Positions 25,378 through 39,500 of a stretch of 64,000 bases of DNA are shown here, one piece after another. The first letter of the stretch is position 1. Each line of letters opens with the position of its first letter. The position numbers and the translations under genes are program-made. Below the pieces are notes generated by a model. The model had not been told where the DNA came from. It saw nothing but the letters and a program-made list of their open reading frames with translations, and ran no database searches. The DNA is taken from the NCBI RefSeq assembly GCF_000003605.2, contig NW_003132352.1, forward strand, positions 227,540-291,539, read 5' to 3'. This stretch comes from Saccoglossus kowalevskii. Lineage: Eukaryota; Hemichordata; Enteropneusta; Harrimaniidae.

Positions 25378-28300
25378 ATCCATAAAACTATGGATGTACC
25401 AAGTGAATAAACCCGGGGAGGGTAATAATATATGGTGTCAATAGCTGAAATGCATGATAACATCAATAATTTGTAAAAATGATAATCTCACTCATTTCTG
25501 TTTGAAATTGAACTTTTCCAAGCGTCTGATTTCTGAAATGTTATTGGTTAGAAATACTTACTATTATTGTACACAGAATGTGATTGCTTTTTCAAGCTTG
25601 CAAAGTGTTTGCTTTTTATGATATTTTCATTGCATGTCATTTCACTGTACATGGTTACGAAAGTTGCCTACCTTTATTTTATAAATCCTTGGTTTAGCAT
25701 GTACATGTATATAATGAGAAACAGATATACTGTTATTTGTAATATTATAATAAGATTTTGCTAAGAATGTATGATATCTATAATTCTGAATTTTGGTGCT
25801 TTGATTACTAATGAAGATATCTTACTGTGACCACAAGAAAGAATGAAATGGTTTTGCTAATGGTATAGATATATTACTCACAATTTAGCCATTGCTTCCT
25901 GTGATAACACTTTGTGTAACAGTGATTAGCTCATTTGTATTCAGTTGTTTACAATTGAATAATTTAACTGAACTAAAATAATGTATTACCTGAATTTTAC
26001 ACTCGGGTATGCATGTATTTTATCTCAATTTGTCAACTACACTTCAACTCTGCTATATTTATTTAGACTTCAGATATTTCAGATTTATTTGTATGCTACA
26101 TACACTGCGATCATACAAACCACACATTATGTACTTTTTTGTTATATAAGTGGTGGACCTTTAGAAACTTGGAGAGGGGCAGTAATTTATAGAGAAAAAC
26201 AATATATTTATATAAAAAAAAGAAAAAAAAAATATGTTTAATCAATCAAGCTCATAACAAAGTTCAGGAAAAACAAATAATTTACATTTTTTTCTCACCA
26301 TATTCCCTCACAAATTTTCAATGGTCAATCTTTAAAAAGTGATTCATCTACCCCCCCCAAAAAAAAACGTTAATTTTGAATATTTGTTTCATCATGATAA
26401 AATAGTGACAGTCTTGATTGATTTTTTGTGACAAGTTTAATGCCCCTTTTCAAGCCTTCATGTGTTTGAGTTGACATCTCTGGTGCTAAGACTAGGAACT
26501 CTATTTTTACATTGAGATATCTGTTGTTTTGGCAAGGCCATGAATAACAGAACTTCACTTTTTTATTCGTTATTTTCTGCCTTTTACTTTTGTTTTGAAT
26601 TGCAAAATAAAATGGAATAAAAAAAATAATAGTTGCCTGTAATTTATTTTTTAAGAAAAATGTTCGTCTTCACGAATGGAATGAAACGCTGACTAACTTT
26701 ATACATTTATTTCTTGTGATAATATTGCACATTTTGTGCTGACAAAATAAAAAAAGAACCACAATACAATAAGTCTTTAAAAAATCTATTGGCCAATCGC
26801 TAAAAACAATCAAGGTGATTGGCGCCCTCTATGTCAGATTGTAAACTACCTGGTCGGTACGTTTGTTGATAACGTAATGGACAAAGTGTGTAGGTTAGGG
26901 TTATTTATTTCTGGTCAGCGTACGACAGTTGAAAATCGTTTTTATAATACTGGTATTCTTACGCATGTAGTGCCTTTTGTCACCTTTTTTGGTTGATCAT
27001 TGATCTCCAACAAAATACACCTTTCCTACGCAAGATTCCAGATATTTTTAGCATATGCAGATGACCTTGTAATTATTATCTCTTGTTTTAAAAGATGTAT
27101 GCTAACCTGTTTATATTCTCAAAAGGGATTACTTGAAATGGAATTTATAATTAAATTTGCATAAAACCAAAATTATAGCTAACAATTTTTTCTTTCAAAA
27201 ATATTTCAATCTAGAAGAACTAAATTAATTAATCAAATGATTTAACAAAAATAAGAAAGGCCGATATAAACATGTGCCACATGTACAGATAATGTGTAAA
27301 AATTTCAGTCGGAGATGTCGCAATATCACATTAAAAAAAATAATTTCTCAACTGTGTACTTTTTGACGGGACTTTAAAATTTACGTATCCTTTGTGCTGT
27401 TTTGTTAGAAGTGTTACGGCCAAGTTTGTAATCATAGTCCCTCGTGGGACTGTGTTGTAATTTACATTTTTGAAAGACTGGGAAATCAGTCATACGATTT
27501 TTCCACAATACATCTTATTATTATTATCCAGAGTTCAGAGGAAAACGTAGATCACAACAAATTGTGAGTGAGGTCATTCATCGATATGCAGATTAATTAA
27601 TCCTATATTGTAAATAATCTTCGACACGTGAAATACGTGATGTGTATGACCTTTGACCTTGGTAATCGACAATTAAAGCGCAAAACTCAACCACAGCATT
27701 GACATGTTGATTGGGAGCTGCTGAACCGCAGAAGATATTCAGATGAAAACAGGTAAATACCACGTCGTTTAGTGATTGTATTTGTCGGTGTGAAAAATGC
27801 TGCGAATGACTGTTAGGATGGGAAGTGAAACAGCCGGGGAAAACTGCCTTCCTCCACGGCTGTGGACGATGGTTTGAAAATGTACAGTTTCTATTTTTTC
27901 GCTGACTCGCATTTGCATATTTATCTAGCTCATGCATGGTTACTAGAAGACCGTGGTTTATGTGGTACAAAATACCGTGGGTCAGTCCATATTGTTACAT
28001 ATTTTTTTAGGCTAAGGGATTGACCATTGGAAATCCGGAGGGAATGGGTGGTTTCTGCTGTAAAAACAATTATAGGGACAGAAAAATAAACATCTAATAC
28101 ATACCATAGTAGATACAAAAACAAATTCTACTGATATTTACTAGAGACAAATTATTATACCGACATCATCCCGGAATTGAAAATCTACCTCAACACTCAG
28201 TGAAGGAAAAATGTGTTTATATTGAGAATGAGTTATTTTTGGAATATTTATGTCCAAGCAGTAAATGGATAAATTTATTGCGTGTTTAGGAAAAAAGGCA

Positions 28301-28405
28301 TCATTTCTAAGTTTTGTATAAACTATAATTTATTTATACATGTACATTGTGCAATTTCAATGACGCCACAAGTGTCTATGAATAGAACACCACCAGCTCT
28401 ATGAA

Positions 28406-28615
28406 TACTGTAAAATACTTTATTAATTGGAATTAATTTTCACTGAAAAAACATTTTTTGTGCTTTGTATGAAATTTATATTCACTGATTTTTGATAAAT
28501 TGAAAGTAAAATATAGGAAAAAATATATATTCACTGGATTTTATTTTCACTGAATCATTCCTTCAGCGAAAATAGCAAAAATTAATTCCAAGCGAAAATA
28601 AAGTATTCTACAGTA
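28406..28615. mobile_element. MITE family 1, copy f (inverted)
   Basis: It starts TACTGTAAAATACTTTATTA and ends AAAGTATTCTACAGTA, with the body in reversed order relative to copy i. Non-coding. Confidence 0.85.
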
Positions 28616-30338
28616 ATAGACACTTTTTATTACAGGTACTAATTGACAACACTGATTATCAAAAACTATGCTTGTGCAGGTTTTGTAAATAAGCAAATTT
28701 ATTTCTGTATCACACTCACAGTCAGCTGGCATATGTGATCGGAGGTGTAGAAAGAAAGCAAAAGTTCAACTTCAACTTTTACAAAAAATCTAACCAAAAA
28801 CTTGTTTTTTATTCTTCCCATTATGATGAATAAACAACAAATCGTTACATCTTTAGGCATATTTCAACAGTAATTTAACAAAATATGATTAACAGTGTTC
28901 CTACAACACAGACGACTATGTGTGTGGAACAGCCTCAGCTGAACAATGAGCTTGTGTTTCTTTGATGGTCATGAACTGTACACAAATGTACCGTAGCTAT
29001 ATCAAACAATCAGACCATGATGATCAGACCTTGCCCTTTCTTTCTACACCCAAGGTCATCCTTGCCAACATACTGTGACCATGCTCTACTAATATTCCAA
29101 CATAGCATACAACATATGCGTGCCTCTGTTCCCTATATTTTAAAATCAATTTATTTCAAAATTATAACACCATCTAGCCAAGGCTGTCCGGGTAAGAAAA
29201 AGCAAAAAAGTCACTCAGAGTGCCCGCGAACCTGCATCTATACCTTAATGAGATAGACTCAATAGCAATATAAGAACCAGGTAGCAAGTCCCGAATTCTT
29301 TAATTTACTTTGGTACTGTACACCCTGATTTACTCGGGATATTTTGTAGAAATTAAATGGTAGTAGGTAATCATTTAGTCTTTATTTGTTTCTATCATTG
29401 TGCAAGGACACTTATTGAATAATCACCAAAGAATATGAACATCTAATACAATTTTCTATATATTCATTGTTCCTGGCAGTTACTTTCACCAATTGTTCTG
29501 TAGATGTGCCCTGCATTACATTGTAGCAAATGTTATCAACTATCATGTATGTCGTTCACTTCTACATGTGTGGTGCGACAGCCATCGCACTTTGATTAAT
29601 TTAAATGATTTCTTGTTTGTTTCATGAAAACTATAATTTGGATGATATCTTGAAAGTCATCACAATTCCGTTCAAAAGATTGTGACAGTCAAATGATTTC
29701 AAGTTTTAAGAGAACACTGATCTTATATGTGATATTAAATGGTCCATTATTATGTCTATATTCTAGTAATACTGTATATATTCATACTGGAACTCAAGAT
29801 TGGTGATAACAACATATATCAGCCCGTGATAGTAGATATGTGGAAATGGGATGCATCTCATCTGTGAAAATATTATATGCATTATCCATCTTTAGAAGTA
29901 AGTCACATTTTATTTTTGACTATTTAGTTTAATACATTGCCTGCTGAAAGCCAAAATGATCAGAAAAAATGGCATAGGTAGACAATGTGTTAAACACTTG
30001 GTTAGAGAAATGAATGAACTTTTGTAAATTTCTTGTTTTTTATGGTTTGTATATATCCGATACGGTGTTGTGATTGGTCTAGTAACAAATCTTCTATCAA
30101 ATGATAGAGAGAATGTGGTCTAGTTATAAATCTTACATTGTATAAAAGAAATTTATAAATGTTTTATAAATTATATAAAAACATTCATGCCTTTCTGAAA
30201 CTGAATGTAATGTAATGTTAATATTTTATTCTATTACATTCTCTAAAATCTCAAGTTATACTTTTTTAATTCTTTCCACTTTTTGCCAATTTTTTTTTAT
30301 TCATTGTTTTTCCTGTTTTAATGATCATACATGTATGC

Positions 30339-30407
30339 ATTCTATTCTATTCTATTCTATTCTATTCTATTCTATTCTATTCTATTCTATTCTATTCTAT
30401 TCTATTC
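30339..30407. repeat. ATTCT pentanucleotide microsatellite, about 14 units
   Basis: An uninterrupted run of the 5-base unit ATTCT. The apparent reading frame through it is a translation artefact. Confidence 0.97.
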
Positions 30408-30691
30408 AAAAATACATACATTGTATACACTGAGTATGTAGCTCCAATTGTATTGGCTCTGTATTTGTACGTTGACATGAAGGTTAAATGAACCCACATT
30501 CTTTGTAAGGTAAACAATGTCTGAATGAGAAGCTGTGACTGATTTATACCTGACCCTACTACACATTAGTGTCTGGTCTGGTGTATGTTTGTCAAGGTCT
30601 CCATCATAAACTAAGTACTTGCATTAAACATTGACACATTTTCACTTGTAATTATGTTTGCAATTAAATGATATTATTAGACATTTGTCAC

Positions 30692-31253
30692 TGTAACACC
30701 ATACATGTAAGTTACAGTGTGCTGCAATTTTGCGGTATTTTACGGGGTATTGTGGAATACTTTATTTTTGCTGAAAAGGCTTTTTTGGCGTTTTGTATGG
30801 AATTTATTTTCACTGATTGTTGATGAGTTTAATGTAAAATATAGGAAAAAAGGTATATTCGCTGGATTTTATTTTCATGGAATCATCCTTTCAGCGGAAA
30901 TAAATTCCAAGCGAAAATAAAGTATTCTACAGTATTTTCATCCTACCATATTAGGAAATGCAAACCCCAAATATGGAATGATTACGTGTGTAAGCGTCCT
31001 CTAATAATAAAAACAAACATGGCTGCCACCAGAGTTTGACCGGACTCCACACAAAGAAGTTCGCCGATTCTGTTCTAAACATGGTGTATCCTTGGAAAGA
31101 AAAAAATGTATAATGATAAAGTTATCATGAGAATACCTCAAACTATGCACTCAGACAGTATGCCACGCATCAACCTCTTCTGCTCGTCAGTCCATACTCT
31201 CGCTGAACTGTCTTCGTGCATACTTTGAGGTATTCTTGTAATAACCTTATATT
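30692..31253. repeat. Interspersed repeat R4, copy 1, interrupted by a MITE
   Basis: It matches 55588-55976 through landmarks GCAATTTTGCGGTATT, TTCATCCTACCATATTAG, CTCTAATAATAAAAACAAAC and GTATCCTTGG. It ends in an inner inverted repeat (TATGCACTCAGACAGTA … CTGTCTTCGTGCATA). MITE family 1 copy g is inserted at 30748-30934, and the other R4 copy lacks this insertion. Confidence 0.75.
30748..30934. mobile_element. MITE family 1, copy g, inserted in repeat R4
   Basis: The element proper is about 30750-30932, flanked by TA on both sides. The empty R4 copy at about 55640 has a single TA at the corresponding place (GGGTATTTTCATCC). This shows directly that family 1 duplicates TA on insertion. Confidence 0.85.
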
Positions 31254-32528
31254 ATCTCCAGTATTGCGGAACAAAAATGATATCTGGACACCATAACTGA
31301 ATAAACACCATGCACATGGCTATCCAAGTGTGGATTCCTAGTCAAGAATAATAAATGAACATATATATGTATATTATATTATTTGAATGTACCGGTAACT
31401 ATCCATTAAGTCAGTTCATGGACCTCAGAGGTCTCAATTGAAAACAAAACAGTAGAATAGGTTATGTTGTCACAGTTGTGAATTGTCAATAAAGCAAACA
31501 TTGACATTTTTATAATTCAGAAAGAGCAACACTGTACATTAGATTCATTGATCAGTTTCCTGCCTTAATTATTACCATTATCAATACAAATGACCACAAA
31601 CTTTATCAAATATGTAACTCACTACCTGAAACTACATCACAAGAAACATTATAAGATTACAATTTTCGCATTATTAATATCAAAAGTGTTATTTCAACCT
31701 TTTTTTCTGTTTTTACTTGTTCACTGTTACATGTATTTTATTACATTCCTGTTCAAAATGGATTGTTTTTGATCATTACGGAGTGATAAATTATTCTCAT
31801 TATATCTTAATAACATATGAAGCAGTACCAATGAATACAGAAAATTATTTTATTTCATTCCTCCACACTTGAAATCTTCTTATATACTACTACCGATACT
31901 ATATGACTGACTGACTGACTGACTGGCCATCATTTTGCTCACTGAGTTTATAGTTTTTCTTATACATGTATATAGTCAGGTGCATTCTGAGATGTTTCTT
32001 TTAGGTTCAATATTTAGATATACAGTGAGCGACATAAACCTGTAACTGTAATGTATCTGTAAACACTGGCCCAGAGCTTTCATTCAAATTCAAATATGTT
32101 ATTGTGGTGGGTTCAAGTACAAACTCAACACTGTATCTTACTAAACTGTGTTCACATGCCTTCACTTTTATCTGAATGAGATGTAATGTTTATAATCACT
32201 CGCTTATTCAAATTGCTGATTGGATGGTTTCAAACTACCTCAATTATATATTAAAATACATGTATAGTGTTCGTGATGTCACAACGTCATCGATGATTGG
32301 TCAACTACTTTAATGTACTTTTGAAATTATAAAATGATGTATTTATAAATGTTTATGCGTCCATACTTATTCACACACACTTTAATAGCGTACAGTATAA
32401 ATATGCACAAATTGAGGTGGATACTTTGCTACTTTTCACAAAATATGACTCGTACTTGGCTGAAAACAGTACTCTTACATACCTCATCACAGAGTACAAC
32501 TTTAACAATGTCATGTTTCGTTTGATAG

Positions 32529-33883
32529 GTGTACTTAGTGATAATAAGACATGTCCTGAAGAATATCCATTTCCAGGATGTCCCAGACCAGGCATTGATC
32601 CTATTGAGGCTATTCAATGTTGCTGGAGTTATGATGTAGGATATTCATGCTGTGTACCATCACATTCAGAGTAAGTCTAAGATCAGCTCAGTGAATTCAT
32701 TCACGGTCACAGTTTTCCACAGTTTAAGAACATTTTGTTGTTTAGACGCATATTCCAAATAATTTTTTCCTGGTTTCAAATTAATTAGGTAGACCAAATG
32801 ACATACTGGCCATCAACAAAAATAAGGAAGCTTGAACCCTGGCAGTTATACTGGGTATTTTTGTAGCCATTTAGCCGATGTCGTAATGATAGAAACCAAT
32901 CATATGCATCTTAGATTGCGTCTTTGAAAACTAAAATTCGTTCATTGATTGGTGGTCCACAATGGGGCACAGTGTAAATTTACTTGATGGCGCAGAATGA
33001 TTGTGCAACTAGGGGGTGCACAATACATTTAGATGCAGTACCGATTTTATCCTCTATACATACCTTCACTGTATGTAGCTCAGTATACATGTATAGCAGT
33101 CAACTAGTAAAAACAGCATTTAACAATATCAGGGGACTAGCTTCTTTGTATAGTATTTACAATCAGAAGACACAATTTTAAATAGAACTGATGTGTGTGC
33201 AAGTGTGAGATATGCAATAAAGAAATCACACAATTAGAATTATGATCACAAAATCTCATTTCCGGAAATTCTAATGCAAATTTGGGCGTTGTGTACGAAC
33301 TAGTTTCTGTTCATCTCAGACTGTTTTTTGACCTTGCATATTCGAAAATGTGTGCAATTTTGAATTTTTTGAATGCGGACATATTCTTGTCAATTTATGT
33401 TTACGCAGTCAAACATTTTCAAGCACCCACTACATTCTGTGACACTATTGATTAGAACTACATTTGATTGATGCACATAGAACAGGATGGCTTTCAAGCG
33501 TTCGCAGATCGCAAGAGTCCCGTGAGATCTTCATCACATGCTCTTATATTATGAACACGTGATAATGTACATATTGTTAGCAGTTGTTTTGGTGATAAAC
33601 GAAGACTGCAATTAGTTGTTCACCTTGTAACAATCAAAGCTTCACTGTGGATTGATTGCAAAGCTATGCATTCCCACACAATAATAATATTTGTATTTTT
33701 CATTGCAGAGTCGGTTCAGCCATTCTCTTAATAGTGTTTGCAGTAACAGCGTTAACAGTGACAGTCATCTCTGTAATGTTTGTCTGTTTTGTGTGTCAGC
33801 AATTTTACAATTTATTGTACAATGCGAGAGTTGCAGAACAAGAGGAACGCGTCTCATTGATTGACTCCGGTATTTATGCATAG
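32529..33883 (+). CDS. Small single-pass membrane protein with Cys-rich ectodomain (last two exons)
   Basis: Exons 32529-32670 and 33709-33883 join in phase 2 through a GTAAGT donor and a TTGCAG acceptor, giving about 105 residues. The first exon encodes a luminal/extracellular stretch with paired cysteines (KTCPEEYPFPGCPRP, then QCCWSY and YSCCVP). The second encodes one membrane helix (AILLIVFAVTALTVTVIS, then MFVCFVC) and a short tail. The tail holds a YNLL (YxxΦ) signal and an ERVSLI (acidic dileucine-type) signal, which suggest endosomal or lysosomal sorting. The layout recalls Shisa/VOPP1/WBP1-type STMC6 proteins, but I do not recognise a specific orthologue. The acceptor at 32527-32528 leaves phase 1, so an upstream exon with the start and presumably a signal peptide is missing. 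Confidence 0.65.
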
Positions 33884-36518
33884 TCTTGAAGATTAACTTT
33901 TCAACTATTGAACATGCATCAAGAAAAAAAACAATACTTGGGGGTGGCGCAACGTGACAAGACGTTCCACGTTGCTAAGACGCGCACTACTGTACCACAT
34001 ATTTCTATGGGCTCTGAGCGCGCTGCTGAGGAACGTTGAGCGAAGAGCTGGTGAAAATTCGAGAAAACGACAGGAACTCAACTTTGAAGTAATCCTGAAC
34101 AATCAAATTTATATGCATTACACACGCATGAGTAATCTTGTTACACTGTTCAGGGGAGTCTCAACAACCATCCCAAAATACAGTTTTCTGAGAGTTTTCG
34201 GCCTTTTTCACCAGGATTGTTGCCATGCTGTGAAAATGCCCGGGTGTCACCCCCCCCCCCCCCCCGAGGATACCTCAATATATCTCATAGTACATTAAAT
34301 TGGACTGTGGTGAATATCTTATCTCAAATTCAAACCGTTACACTATCAGCAATATTTTGCTTGAAATGGTATTTTGTTATAACTTGGGTCACAATTTTGA
34401 TTTATTTCGGTTTGTCTTTCAGTCTTTGGATGTACATGTATAATCTTTGAAGTTTATCGATGGATTAACAAGTAATAATATTGATAATGTGGCTTGCGGG
34501 ATCATACTTTTTTTTAATTTCTTCCATGAATCTAGAAATGCATATTCAAATTGGTGAAATTGTAGTTCTCGAAATCCAGAAAACTTTAATTTTCATTTGA
34601 CATGAAGCAAATTGTTGATCGTTGCATACTGGTGTTAGGTGTTAGAATTGACCTTATGTAGATGTTATGCCAATAATGGGCTTAAATATTGTTCACTGTA
34701 AAAGCAATGTATATTTTGTTATTTCAAGGTAAAAAGTGGTTTCAAATTTGTTCCACATGGTCATCACATCTGTTGGCTTTGAAATTAGGGTTCATTCCCA
34801 GAAATATTGAATATAAAAAAAAAATTAGATAAATTTGGGCAAGTCTGTCTGGTGGTGAAAGGGTTACGTAATAGCAATGACTCAACTTTCAGGTCAGTGT
34901 TGTCATATTGAAATCTATTATAAATGAGTAAGCAGTTTATATTTTTCACTTCTTGTTTGATACGCACAACTTCAGTTAACTGAATTATTGTATTTACAAG
35001 TCAGAACATTTTTAGTATAAAGACATAGAAAATTTATATGATGGAGAGATGTTATTCCATAAATCATATTCACAATATCAAGAGTTCTATGTGGAACTAT
35101 TGCGCAATAATATTTGAACATAACCAAATTCCTGGTAATAGAGTATCCAATAAACTAAGTTTTATTGGATTTTTGGCAATCATTGTAATATGCAAATAAA
35201 ATTAATGAGCTGACTTAATTTTTTTTACATTCCAGAAACACTTTAATGTAGGGTTATTAAACCAGTATAGATAAGTGTACCAACAAGAAATTGAGTGAAT
35301 AATGTACAGTAAACTCCAAATCACACGGGATTGTGTTACTGTATGCAGGGCCTGAATAGCAAACACGTAGTGAGACTACATGCTCACTAATCTGGCCCTG
35401 TACTTCAAAGGGTTTATTTGGAAACCGCATTTCTCATTTACAAACTTAAGTAAACAGTACACTGCTTTTATTCTGAAAAACCACTGATATTTTCTTTGTA
35501 TCAACAAAATAGTATATCATTCAACAAATGGAAATGTATTTATTAAGCTTTTAATAAATCATGGAATATATACACAATTGTATACTCATGGAATTTCATA
35601 ATCTTTTGTCCAATTGGAATTTGTTGTCCCTTGTTACATACATGTCATTTTTCACCAATATTACCATGGAAATATGCAAAATACTATTTGAAAGTATGTG
35701 GTTGTTCATTATATATATATATAGACTTCATAATTTGATTCAAAATAATTAAACCTTAACTAATCTTGCTTTTGCAGTGTGTATATATATTTTGACTTTT
35801 TGAATACAAGAACCATGTTCATTTCTGTTACCAAAATCAAACTTTGTTTAATCATTCATGGCTGCTGTTTTAACAAGTTTGATTGATGAACACAGACTTT
35901 GTGTGAAATCAACATTGCATACCTAAACTAATCTTACAAAATCTTGGTTGCATCTGTGTATTTCATTACTGCAGCTTTATCTTTGAACCATTGAGGATTT
36001 CAACAGAGCTGACAAACTTAAAAACTGTAGGTAACTGAAATCATTCTAACTTTACCCAGAATCCTCTGCTCATTAATGAAATGCACTGAATGCCTTGTAT
36101 AGTACGACAAAATAGTTCTGCACTTTTGCAGCCCAGTTCAAATATCCCTTAATAATTCTCAAAGAGCTTGTATGCTAGCCCTATACATTGAACGTAATTA
36201 GTTGTGGCTGATATAACAAGTTAAAAACACTGCAAACCATTGTCTCTATTAAATTCAGTTAGATTTTCCAAATCACAGAGTCTTCATGCAACAGGCACTC
36301 ATCGTGTAACAAATAAATTGCGCCCTCTATAGCCAGGATTCAACAGACATTTTCAGGAGAATCCTTGAAGAAAAATTGGTTACTAGTATTTCCATTTGCA
36401 ACCAAAAAAAAAAAAAAAAAACTACAGAAAGTTGAACATGTAGTAAAATGATACAAGAATAAAACTCCCTGTCATGACTGGTAGCGTACTATTGAACCAT
36501 GTCATGACTGGTAGCGTA
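33884..36518. other. Stretch between the small membrane-protein gene and NFX1; R3 repeat, no gene
   Basis: Only the R3 copy at 33938-34265 stands out. The rest is AT-rich with short chance frames. It probably includes the 3' UTRs of the two convergent genes, but I could not fix their poly(A) sites. Confidence 0.45.
33938..34265. repeat. Interspersed repeat R3, copy 2
   Basis: It shares ATATTTCTATGGGCTCTG, CTCAACTTTGAAGTAAT, GAGTAATCTTGTTACACTG and GTGAAAATGCCCGG with 10717-11023. It starts in a G-run and ends in a C-run of at least 15. Confidence 0.6.
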
Positions 36519-36530
36519 CTATTGAACCAT
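36471..36530. repeat. 30-bp tandem duplication spanning the NFX1 stop codon
   Basis: The unit beginning GTCATGACTGGTAGCGTACT occurs at 36471-36500 and again, identically, at 36501-36530. The second copy contains the NFX1 stop (36519-36521, minus strand) and the last codons. The first copy lies in the 3' UTR. Confidence 0.9.
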
Positions 36531-39500
36531 GTCAAAGTAATCTATGACTGCAGGCTTCTTTTTATCAAACAGATCGGTGCTTTGTTTGGATGCTTGAACT
36601 GACATTCTGTAAGAAAAAAAAATCAATATATAAAACATTCGCCTGTAATAGGAAATTTTTAAATCGTGTGAACTTCAGAGGGTATAGATTTTATATTCCC
36701 ACACAATTTCAATGTGCATGTTTAAGTGTCACCAGTGGATGCATCAGATGGCCATTGTGTGTCATTGTCTACAAACTCGCGTCTACCCATGAGCCTTTGT
36801 ATTTTGCATGTTATCATTCCCACGTGTACGCAGGTGATGACCCTCACGCTTTAAAGATCAACAGTGTTGTGGAACCTGTTCATCGGTAATTATGGAAAAA
36901 GTTTTACTGTGGAAACAGAAATGACTGTTAGGTACTACATATTGAATAAAGCAAAAACATGCAGTACAGACTCTATTCACAAAGATGCAAGAGCACAAGT
37001 GGTGTCAGTATTCTGGAAATTCAAACTTTGCTCATTGCTTGTTATTGTGAACAACGACCTATGTCACATTACCGGTAGTTGCATATCCTACACTACATGC
37101 AAGGAAACACTATCAAAATTCTATCAGCCGCCATTGGATCAATTTTAATGGATTTTCATTGTTTATCTTCTTAAAATAGAAATCAAAGTACGCCATATTT
37201 AATGTATACTTCCATAAAACCTAGAGCCCCTGCCACCAACAAATCTCTGTTCAGCACTGTACTTCCAGCCTGATGCTACCTATATACATGTATGTACGAT
37301 TTAACTTTGTTCTAAGTTTCAAGTGAATAATTTTGAAAACAAGCAGCCTATCGGCTGAGATAGCTCCGCTGTTAGCAATGCACATTTCAATTAAAGAACT
37401 GAAGACATCATTAGAAAATGAACAATATGTATAGTATCAAAACAATCGGACTTACAGTTTTTAACAAGAAGTCGAAAATATCACTTCCTACCAAAAATTA
37501 CAAAAATATTCACCAAAATTATAGAATCCAAGATATCATCACGAAATGAACAAATCTGAGAAAGGTCTACATGTAGTACCTATATATGTAGTATCAAAGC
37601 AATTAAACCTTTGGTTTTTAACAAGAAGTCGAAAATATAACTTTTTACCAAAAATTACAAAAATATTCACCAAAATTAGAGAATTGAAGATATCATCACG
37701 AAATGAACAAATCTGAGAGAGGTCCACATGTAGTATCTATATATGTAATATTGAAGCAATTGCACTTGCGTTTTTTAACAAGAAGTCGAAAGTATCACTT
37801 TTTACCAAAAATGACAAAAATATTCACCAAAATTAGAGAATTGAAGATATCAACATGAAATGAACAAACCTAAGAGAGGTATACCCAAGGTACATATACA
37901 CCAAGTATCAAAGCATTCAGGCTTGTAATTTTCAAGAAGAAGTCACGGACGACGGACAACAACAGACGACGACGGACAATCACTCATATGATAAGCTCCG
38001 CTCGACAAAGTCGACAGCGGAGCTAAAAAGGTTTTCCATTTCCAGTGTTGAATAGCCACCAAGTTGCAATCCAATCATAGTATAAAACCAAATGTAGTTC
38101 AGTCGGTTATCATCTATTTCATACGAGCAGTATTCACAAGAATATTACCTAATATCATCTTCTTTACATACATGCGGTATAGGAGTTGGTGCTTTGGGGT
38201 GCATTTCATTCTGTATTAAACTCGTCAATGTCACAGCTGGTATGTAAGACCTGTTTCTGTGTATGAAAGAGTAATACAATTAAAGAATGACTGACAATTA
38301 AACAGTGAATTTATGTTTCCACATCCAAGGGTTATCACACAATAAAATCTCAATAAATATATAATCTAACAAAACATTGGAATTTGAATTTCTCACTAAG
38401 CAAAACTTAATTTCATTTCAAAATGTTCCTCATTTATCTATATTACATTTTGATCAATATTCTGATAATGTTGAACATTAGAAAATATTGTTCAACCCTA
38501 TTTCAAAAATTTACAATATGTACAAAGATCATAACCATAACGATATTTATTTTGATGAAAAGCTAATATATTGATAATAAATTAAATGTCATTTCTTTTT
38601 TTGACCACAATCAGTATTTATTTTTTTCACTAATCTAACCTGATTGCTGTAGCTACAGTACTTCGTTTTGGTTCCGGATCATAACTCATGGTTTCACATT
38701 TATAGTGTTCAGCAAGTTCATGTATAACTTGGCGATGATCACGTGTCATCGAAGTAAAGGAGTGGCTTTTCTTGTTCTGTTTTATCTACAAAGATAAAAT
38801 AGTCAATTAGACAAGCAGACAGATGAGAAAATAATAAGAATAATGCAATGTAGAAATAATTTTGTTCCAAATGAACTATTTAACAGTTTTTTAAACACTG
38901 TTGACATGCATAACTTGTGTATATTCAGTGTGACAGGACAGTAAATAAAGATCAGGTGTCAGGTGACACCATGAAATAAACATAATATTGCGATATAAAT
39001 ATCTATATCGCAATGCTGTTAAACGGTGATATTCATCTTGCCATACATGCAGGAGATATTTGTCCCATACATGCATGAACAAAGATGGCGACTTCAAGTG
39101 TTGCACAAATCAACCAGTGATAAAGACATTACCAAGATATAACTATGCAATTCATAGCAGAGGGTGTAACAGTCATTTGTAAGTATTAACACATCAGCTT
39201 ACCTGTTGTAGTGCTTGCACCAAATTTGACAGATCTCTCTCAACAGAAGCCACGAAAGCAGGATTTTTTCTGGTGTACAAATTCAAACATATTTTTCAAT
39301 GACATTATTGATATGAACTTTATGGAATAAGGGATTTTTTCGTTCACTGCGAGATCTTGCGTAATGCGTGAATGACACAAACCGAAATCTGCCGCAGAAA
39401 TTATTTATTTTTATATTTCTATGTCTTATTGCTGATATTTCAGAAGAACATACGGCATTCATCTTCAAAATTACAGGTAACCATCAATGAATGTGTATAC

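Larger units (their letters stand above)
24885..32528. other. Stretch between LYCHOS and the small membrane-protein gene; repeats, no clear exon
   Basis: It contains MITE copies (25052-25235, 28406-28615, 30748-30934), a 57-bp tandem repeat, an ATTCT repeat and interspersed repeat R4. A CpG-bearing, less AT-rich area at about 27620-27930 could be a promoter. ATG at 27743 followed after ten bases by a donor (GTAAAT at 27753) has the phase needed by the exon at 32529, but would supply no signal peptide, so I do not call it. The 3' end of LYCHOS was not located. Confidence 0.45.

Noticed and set aside
32417-32528. Extension of the small membrane-protein frame upstream of 32529
   Set aside because: The frame is open, but the acceptor at 32527-32528 is the better boundary and the extension contains no signal peptide.
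36590-37148. Two overlapping plus-strand frames of about 95 codons
   Set aside because: They lie antisense to the last NFX1 exon and its intron and have no family signature.
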